Source: Polyangiaceae bacterium
Lineage (GTDB): Bacteria > Myxococcota_A > Polyangia > Polyangiales > Polyangiaceae
Direction: 5' to 3'
Length of the DNA: 64,000 bases
Assembly: GCA_041389725.1 (NCBI GenBank)
Contig: JAWKRG010000007.1
Coordinates: forward strand, 248,001 to 312,000
Shown here: in pieces, positions 59,493-64,000 of the stretch
Position numbering within the stretch: position 1 is the first letter of the stretch
How the letters are laid out: each line of letters starts with the position of its first letter
Made by a program: the position numbers and the translations under genes
The notes under the pieces: generated by a model
Database searches by the model: none
Seen by the model: the letters and a program-made list of their open reading frames with translations, nothing else
What the model was told of the DNA's origin: nothing

Positions 59493-60584
59493 ATGGCGGT
59501 GATTCGGGAACACGTGTTGGCTGCGGTCGTTGCCTCCGTACTGCTCGGATGCGGCGCGAATGCGTCGACCGACGATGAGGGAAGCGGCGGTAGCGCCGCA
59601 GGCAACGGCACCGGCAGCACTGGTGGCAGTGGCGCGGGAGGAGGAGGCGGTAGCGGCGGCGGCATCGATTTCGACGCGTCCGGTCCCGACGGGCAAACGA
59701 CCGACTCCGGCTGTGTCGCCTCTGCCACGTTGTCCCCAGCGGGAGCCGAGGCCAAGCTTTCCGCCGACTATGCGCAGCACTATTCCGCGTTCTTGTTGGG
59801 TCCCGTGCCTGGCTTGCCAACGGACGGGCATCTCGGTGGCTGCACGATTTCCGCGTCGGACCCCGACACGTTGCTAGTGGTTGGAAACTCGGAGTCGCCG
59901 ACGGGCGGACTGTGGTCGATCGGTGTGGTGCGCGACGCCTGCGGACACATCGTGGCTTGGAAGGGGACCGCGCAAAAGCTCGCGGACGCACCCTACATGG
60001 ATGCCAACCTGCCCTACACGGACAAGGGCGTGCTTCTGTATTCGATGTGGCCCGTCAACAAGCTGGGTCAGTTGCTGCCTGGCGCAACCTCGCCGAGTTC
60101 CGAGACTGACCTTTCGACGGTTGGCGTCTTCGATAGTCCCGGTGGGCTCGCCTTCGTGCCCTCGTACCTTCCGGCGGCCGGGGAGCTACGCGCAGTGGGA
60201 TGGCCCGCCGGTAGCTTCGTGCACCTCGAGTACAAGGTGCAGTCGCCTCTTCTCAGCATCACGAGTGCGAGTCAGACCACGACTGTCACGGAAGGCGGCG
60301 GATTCGCCTACGTGCCGCCGGGTTCGCCGGGCTTCAGCAAGGCAAGTTTGATCATGGCCGAGTGGGGTGGAGACGCTGTGGTCACCTACGAAGTGAGTGA
60401 CGCCGGGGATCCCATTCCAGCGAGCCGCAAGCCTTTCTTCGACGCGTTTCCCAAGCCCTGGGGAGCGTACTTCGAGCCAGTCACCGGCGATTTCATCTTC
60501 CTCACTTGGACGGCGGTCCCCGATCAGGTCTACATCGTCCAAGGGTTCAGCAAGCCTCCTCCGCCGCCACCCCCGCCGCGGTAG
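59493..60584 (+). CDS. Uncharacterised Gly-rich lipoprotein with polyproline tail
   Basis: The 363-residue protein has a signal peptide with lipobox (ASVLLGC) and a Gly/Ser/Thr linker (about 28-65). The mature domain is predicted beta-rich and unrecognised: LLVVGNSESPTGGLWSIGVV and ELRAVGWPAGSFVHLEYKV. The last eight residues before the final Arg are Pro (PPPPPPPPR), unusual for an exported protein. ATG 59493 is chosen because it yields a normal signal peptide. It lies in tail-to-tail orientation with the HDOD gene, whose stop is only five bases away. Confidence 0.7.
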   Translation: MAVIREHVLAAVVASVLLGCGANASTDDEGSGGSAAGNGTGSTGGSGAGGGGGSGGGIDFDASGPDGQTTDSGCVASATLSPAGAEAKLSADYAQHYSAFLLGPVPGLPTDGHLGGCTISASDPDTLLVVGNSESPTGGLWSIGVVRDACGHIVAWKGTAQKLADAPYMDANLPYTDKGVLLYSMWPVNKLGQLLPGATSPSSETDLSTVGVFDSPGGLAFVPSYLPAAGELRAVGWPAGSFVHLEYKVQSPLLSITSASQTTTVTEGGGFAYVPPGSPGFSKASLIMAEWGGDAVVTYEVSDAGDPIPASRKPFFDAFPKPWGAYFEPVTGDFIFLTWTAVPDQVYIVQGFSKPPPPPPPPR

Positions 60585-60588
60585 CAGA

Positions 60589-62790
60589 CTAGATCCATCC
60601 GACCGCACGCTCGTCTTCGGCCACGACGATGTCCGAAGGCGGCATCGATTCTGCCCAGCGTTCGAAGTCCGCGACGCTGCTGAATCCGACGGCCATCGGC
60701 TCCGGGGGGTGCTCGTCTGCATTCTCCGAGTTGGTCTCGTGGAAGTCCGCAGCATCGTCCCCGGAGATGCGAGGACACCCCAGCGGGCTGCACGCCGACA
60801 TGGCGGCGCGCGGCGCGCAACGCTCCGCCACGGGTGCCGGCGAGTTCACGCTCTGCGCCATCGCGCGTCGTAGGACCGATTCCGCAGCTTGCGCATCCGT
60901 CGCGACCCGGCGTTCGTCGGTGGAGCTGTCGTCGCGCTCGTCATTCGCGGCAAACTGACTCGACGCAGTGTGGGCATCCTCGCTCTGCAGGTCGGCGCCT
61001 TCAGCTTCACTCGCGTCGGCTGCAGGCGGCTGGGTCGTCGCGGTGCGCGTATCGCTCTCGCCCGCCGCGGGCGGCTGGGTGGTCGCGGTACGCGTGTCGC
61101 GTTCGCCCGTGTCGGGTTCAGGCATGGCCGCAGCCACGAGCGTGGCGGCGGGAGACTCGCCAATGCGAAAGACGGCACTATCCGGATCCTCGGGCCCGTC
61201 TGCTGCGCGAGCCGTTGCCGCCGCCGTATCGATCTCGACCTGAGTGTCTCGGGTTTCGAAGTCATGCAGAGTGACGTCCGCTGGCGGCGGTGCGATGGAC
61301 CGCACCGAATGCGTCCAGAGGTCATCCGGCAGCGGCTCGGGCGTGACCTCGTCCATGTCCATCGGCAGGAGCAAGGATGCGCGCCGTCGGCGCAAGAAAG
61401 AGATCTTCCTCCATGCCACCCAGCCTACGACTCCACCAATCCCCAGCACTGCGCTGCTGAGCAGCGGGGCGACGATGATGGCGAGAGTCGAGGCGCCGCT
61501 GCCCCAGGCGGCTACGGCTGCGAGCGCAGCTGCGCCTAGCGCCCCGATGAGCGCGAAGCTGCGCTGCTCCGAGGTCAACGTCGCGTCGCGCTCCGCGTGC
61601 GCAAACTGCATCTGACATGCCGAGCACCAACCGTCAGGCCCGGACTGGTGCTCTGGGCACACGTACGCTCCACACGCGCTGCAGGTGCTACCAAAGGACG
61701 GCTTGCTGCACACACCGCAGGGGAACTGCTGGGGCGCAGGCCGCTTCGCCTGTGCTCGACGCGATGGCGAGACGCTCGTGCGCGGCGCGATGTTCTCGCT
61801 GGGGTCGGCACCGCCCCTACGATTCTGATCGAGAATGGCAACTAGGTCCGGCCACATTGCGGCAAGTTGCGGTTCGGAGATATCCAGGTACTGCGCCGCA
61901 TCGGTCGCCGCCAGCTCTCCGGCCCGCGAGCCTTCCTGGTCCTCTTCCAGCACTTCGCACAGGATGTCGGCGAGCCGCAGCACCTGCACCATCGACGCGA
62001 TTTGGCCGCCGCGCTTCATCGCGCGAGCGGGCTGATGGTGCCACGCCACCACCTGGGGAATCGGCTCCGGAATGTTCCACGAATTCAGCACATGGGAGGC
62101 GAGCATGCCGTGATCGAAGCCATACTTCTGGCGCTCCAGCTCGTGGACTTCGTTCACGTGCGGGGCGCGTGAGAGCAAGTCGGCGTAGGCTTGACCTTCG
62201 GTCTCGAGCAGCATCAGTTTGCCGATGTCGTGTAGGAACCCGCAGGTTGCGAGTTCGTCCCGCGGCAGCCCGAAGTGCACGGCCAGATAGCGGCACAAGG
62301 AGCCGACGCTGGCCGCGTGGCGGGTGACGTCCCGCGCGCAGTGCGAGCCGGCCGCAAACATGTCCAGGATGGCAGCAGTGGTGGCGACCTGATGCAGTCG
62401 ACTCATGCCCACGAGGGCGGCCGCATGCCGCACGGAGGTGCAGCGAATGCGCAGAGCGTAGCCCGCGGAGTTCACCAGCCGTAGTAGGCGCGCGCTCAAG
62501 GCCGCATCGCTCTCGAGCACGCGGACGATCTTGTCGATGGGCGCTTCGATGCGAGTGAGCTGTTCCAGCTGGCGCGCGGTCTCGGGAAAGGGCTTCGCTC
62601 CCAGCACGCGCCCGACCATGGCGGCCATGCTCTGCTCCGCCATGCGCTCGCCTTCGCCGCCGTCACCGTCTCCGAACCACGCGTCTTCCACGGAAGCTGG
62701 CTTGGCGACGGGTGCGGGGGGCCGCGACAGCAGCGGCGGGATGCTCGACGTGGTGGCTCGGCTCTTGCTCGGGTTCCGACTGTAGCTCAT
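60589..62790 (-). CDS. HDOD-domain signalling protein with zinc-ribbon-like cysteines and two membrane helices
   Basis: The 733-residue protein has an HDOD domain (about 55-260: ESDAALSARLLRLVNSAGY, FLHDIGKLMLLE), a common output or scaffold domain in signalling. A Cys-rich stretch near residue 355 (CGVCSKPSFGSTCSACGAYVC, then CSAC) resembles a zinc ribbon or B-box. Two hydrophobic helices follow (about 410-465) and then a 260-residue acidic, low-complexity tail with 15-residue repeats. Such tails could bind partners. ATG 62790 follows AAGGGTGAG. It is divergent from the hydrolase gene. Confidence 0.85.
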   Translation of the reverse strand: MSYSRNPSKSRATTSSIPPLLSRPPAPVAKPASVEDAWFGDGDGGEGERMAEQSMAAMVGRVLGAKPFPETARQLEQLTRIEAPIDKIVRVLESDAALSARLLRLVNSAGYALRIRCTSVRHAAALVGMSRLHQVATTAAILDMFAAGSHCARDVTRHAASVGSLCRYLAVHFGLPRDELATCGFLHDIGKLMLLETEGQAYADLLSRAPHVNEVHELERQKYGFDHGMLASHVLNSWNIPEPIPQVVAWHHQPARAMKRGGQIASMVQVLRLADILCEVLEEDQEGSRAGELAATDAAQYLDISEPQLAAMWPDLVAILDQNRRGGADPSENIAPRTSVSPSRRAQAKRPAPQQFPCGVCSKPSFGSTCSACGAYVCPEHQSGPDGWCSACQMQFAHAERDATLTSEQRSFALIGALGAAALAAVAAWGSGASTLAIIVAPLLSSAVLGIGGVVGWVAWRKISFLRRRRASLLLPMDMDEVTPEPLPDDLWTHSVRSIAPPPADVTLHDFETRDTQVEIDTAAATARAADGPEDPDSAVFRIGESPAATLVAAAMPEPDTGERDTRTATTQPPAAGESDTRTATTQPPAADASEAEGADLQSEDAHTASSQFAANDERDDSSTDERRVATDAQAAESVLRRAMAQSVNSPAPVAERCAPRAAMSACSPLGCPRISGDDAADFHETNSENADEHPPEPMAVGFSSVADFERWAESMPPSDIVVAEDERAVGWI
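61025..61107 (-). repeat. Two 45-base tandem units inside the HDOD gene
   Basis: The second unit begins at 61070, 45 bases after the first. Both encode the block DTRTATTQPPAA in the low-complexity tail. DNA similarity is high, suggesting recent slippage; copy number may vary between strains. Confidence 0.7.
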
Positions 62791-62830
62791 GGTCTCACCC
62801 TTCAAGCAAGAACTGGGCACAGCTGTTCAC

Positions 62831-63835
62831 GTGGTTCGCGCGCTTCGCGATCGTCGACGCGCCAACACCTTGACGCCGCGGCGTGGGGTTCTCGTCGCGC
62901 TCGCGTTCTCCGTCCTGGCGGCGACCTCGCGCGTGGAGGCGCAAGCCGGCGCTGCCCGCGTCACCGCGAGTTGGGTGCTGGAGCGGCCGGGCCCCGAAAC
63001 CCAGGTTCAGAAGAGCATCGAGCAGCGCGGCGGCATCAACCCCTGCAAAACTGCCGACCCAGGCTTCGGTGCCTACAAACGCTGGGAGCGCACGCCTTCC
63101 CTGGGCCAGCTGATTCAGCCGCGCAAGGCGCCAAAGAGCGCAGAGTTCGACGTCGTGATCCACTTCCATGGGCACGAAGCGGCGCGCAAGGAATGGGTCC
63201 AGGTGCTGCGCAACCCCGTCTTCGTCGGCATCGACTTGGGACTCGGCTCTGGCCCTTACGAAAAGACCTTCGCCGCTGGCCAGGTGTTCGCAGATCTGCT
63301 CACCAGCATCGAGGCCGCCGTCGCCGAAGCACGCGGGCTGGACCAAGCGCACGCGCGATTCGTCGGGCTCAGCGCCTGGAGCGCGGGCTACGGCGCCCTG
63401 ACCCGCATCTTGGCCCAGCCCTTGGGCCAGCAGCGCGTGGACAGCGTGATCCTGCTGGATGGACTGCACTCGGGCTACGACCGAGCCGGTGGCACCCTCA
63501 ACGCACAGCAACTGGCGCCCTTCGCCAGCTTCGCCAAGCTCTCTGCAGAGCGGCGACGCTTCATGTTCGTCTCGCACTCTTCCATCATTCCTCCAGGCTA
63601 CGCCTCGACGACGGAGACGGCCGCTTACCTCGTGGCGTCCCTCGGCGGCGTGCCTCGCCCGTCGGGCCCCCGCGCCAGCGACCCGATGGGGCTCGACCTG
63701 ATTCGCTGGTACGTCCAGGGCAACTTCCACATGCGCGGCTTCGCCGGCAACGACAAGATGGACCATTGCGCGCATTTCGGCGTGTTTCGTGACGTGCTGC
63801 GCACGCACTTGCGCCGTCGCTGGCGTACGCGCTAG
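62831..63835 (+). CDS. Exported alpha/beta-hydrolase-like protein
   Basis: The product of about 334 residues has a basic n-region, hydrophobic core VLVALAFSVLAA and a likely cleavage site after VEAQA. The mature part contains VVIHFHGHEAARKEW and a possible nucleophile elbow LSAWSAGYGAL (Ser), then LLDGLHSGYD (Asp) and DHCAHFGVF (His), a plausible catalytic triad of an exported esterase or peptidase. GTG 62831 is chosen; the ATG at 62789 is in frame but overlaps the divergent HDOD start codon and would give a 35-residue n-region. Substrate is unknown. Confidence 0.65.
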   Translation: MVRALRDRRRANTLTPRRGVLVALAFSVLAATSRVEAQAGAARVTASWVLERPGPETQVQKSIEQRGGINPCKTADPGFGAYKRWERTPSLGQLIQPRKAPKSAEFDVVIHFHGHEAARKEWVQVLRNPVFVGIDLGLGSGPYEKTFAAGQVFADLLTSIEAAVAEARGLDQAHARFVGLSAWSAGYGALTRILAQPLGQQRVDSVILLDGLHSGYDRAGGTLNAQQLAPFASFAKLSAERRRFMFVSHSSIIPPGYASTTETAAYLVASLGGVPRPSGPRASDPMGLDLIRWYVQGNFHMRGFAGNDKMDHCAHFGVFRDVLRTHLRRRWRTR

Positions 63836-63838
63836 CGC

Positions 63839-63855
63839 GGACTCACGCCGAGTCC
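63839..63855. terminator. Hairpin after the hydrolase gene
   Basis: GGACTC-ACGCC-GAGTCC begins four bases after the stop codon (63833-63835) and lies between two convergent genes. A C-rich run follows instead of T. Confidence 0.35.
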
Positions 63856-63873
63856 CCCTCCCCCGCCGTCGAC

Positions 63874-64000
63874 TCAACGCTTCAGCTCCACCACTTCGCG
63901 CGCCATGTCGTCGGCGGTTTGGAGCACCTTCAGATTGGCCACGAAAGCGTACTTGGCGACGCGCATGTCCACCATGGCCTGGGGAATGTCGCGGCTCTGA
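63874..64000 (-). CDS. C-terminal end of a flagellar rod/hook-family-like protein (partial)
   Basis: Only the last 41 residues or so are visible, from the window edge to a TGA at 63874-63876. The sequence MVDMRVAKYAFVANLKVLQ followed by TADDMAREVVELKR fits the flagellar basal-body rod C-terminal domain (as in FlgC, FlgE and FlgG: EMV-x-M-I-x-x-x-R-x-Y-x-A-N-x-x-V-x-x-T-A-D-x-M). Which member it is cannot be told from this part. Most Polyangiia lack flagella, so the match is notable, but short. Confidence 0.45.
   Translation of the reverse strand, partial: QSRDIPQAMVDMRVAKYAFVANLKVLQTADDMAREVVELKR

Noticed and set aside
1..64000. Search for tRNA, rRNA, CRISPR arrays, transposases, integrases and phage genes
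   Set aside because: No stretch with the needed structure or motifs was found by reading; small structured RNAs could be missed without a covariance search.

Overview
The window looks like chromosomal DNA of a Myxococcota bacterium, most likely of the class Polyangiia. It has very high GC in every gene. It encodes many exported lipoproteins with Gly/Ser/Ala-rich linkers behind the lipobox, Ser/Thr kinases, an IgGFc-binding-type protein, a fibro-slime/PA14 protein, and TonB-dependent receptors carrying a TonB C-terminal-like domain at their N-terminus. No taxonomic marker gene (rRNA, ribosomal protein) is present, so the assignment rests on gene style only. Genes are densely packed on both strands. 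I saw no rRNA, tRNA, CRISPR array, transposase or phage gene.

Layout. 1-4209 (-): a four-gene outer-membrane uptake operon (TonB-fused receptor, lipoprotein, ExbB, ExbD; ExbD runs off the window). 4477-7964 (+): a GMC flavin oxidoreductase overlapping a lipocalin-like protein, with an inverted repeat over the start. 8006-15222: an IgGFc-binding lipoprotein, class II fructose-bisphosphate aldolase, a ClC channel with CBS domains, a fibro-slime lipoprotein, a cyclophilin and a short lipoprotein. 15238-19637: PurL, thioredoxin and an ECF sigma factor with a built-in zinc anti-sigma domain. 19634-23762 (-): a TlpA-like lipoprotein, a Ser/Thr kinase, a beta-propeller and an SH3/NlpC-P60-like protein. 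24012-26819 (+): a double-psi-barrel-like protein with three Cys-rich modules, and a VWA protein. 26844-29490: a divergent pair of a MocR/PdxR regulator and a PNPOx-GNAT fusion. 29603-31219: an acyl-CoA carboxylase beta subunit. 31374-35088: a beta-barrel and three uncharacterised envelope proteins. 35089-35666: a 578-base gene-free stretch with a FadR/PdhR-type palindrome. 35667-40017 (-): a second TonB-fused receptor and two lipoproteins.

40160-50082 (-) is the most unusual segment. Five genes, SWIM zinc finger, HEAT-like repeat protein, MoxR AAA+ ATPase, DUF5682-like protein and VWA protein, are joined by gaps of 0-14 bases or overlaps, and two further genes (a Cys-rich lipoprotein and an EamA transporter) lead into them without a promoter-sized gap. 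The set resembles the poorly characterised E. coli yehLMPQ group. The DUF5682-like protein shows a GTRH...E...GAFH pattern reminiscent of the Tiki/TraB/ChaN/EreA hydrolase superfamily. A hairpin spans the final stop codon.

50214-64000: a small DUF4190-like membrane protein; a ferredoxin-reductase-like protein divergent from a biotin carboxylase-BCCP protein, the likely partner of the beta subunit at 29603 (a methylcrotonyl-CoA carboxylase-type enzyme); a METTL25-like methyltransferase; a translationally overlapping chain of crotonase, ACP-phosphodiesterase-like protein and a giant Ser/Thr kinase-AAA ATPase; a lipoprotein; an HDOD signalling protein with zinc-ribbon-like cysteines and membrane segments; an exported alpha/beta-hydrolase-like protein; and the 3' end of a gene resembling the flagellar rod/hook C-terminal domain.
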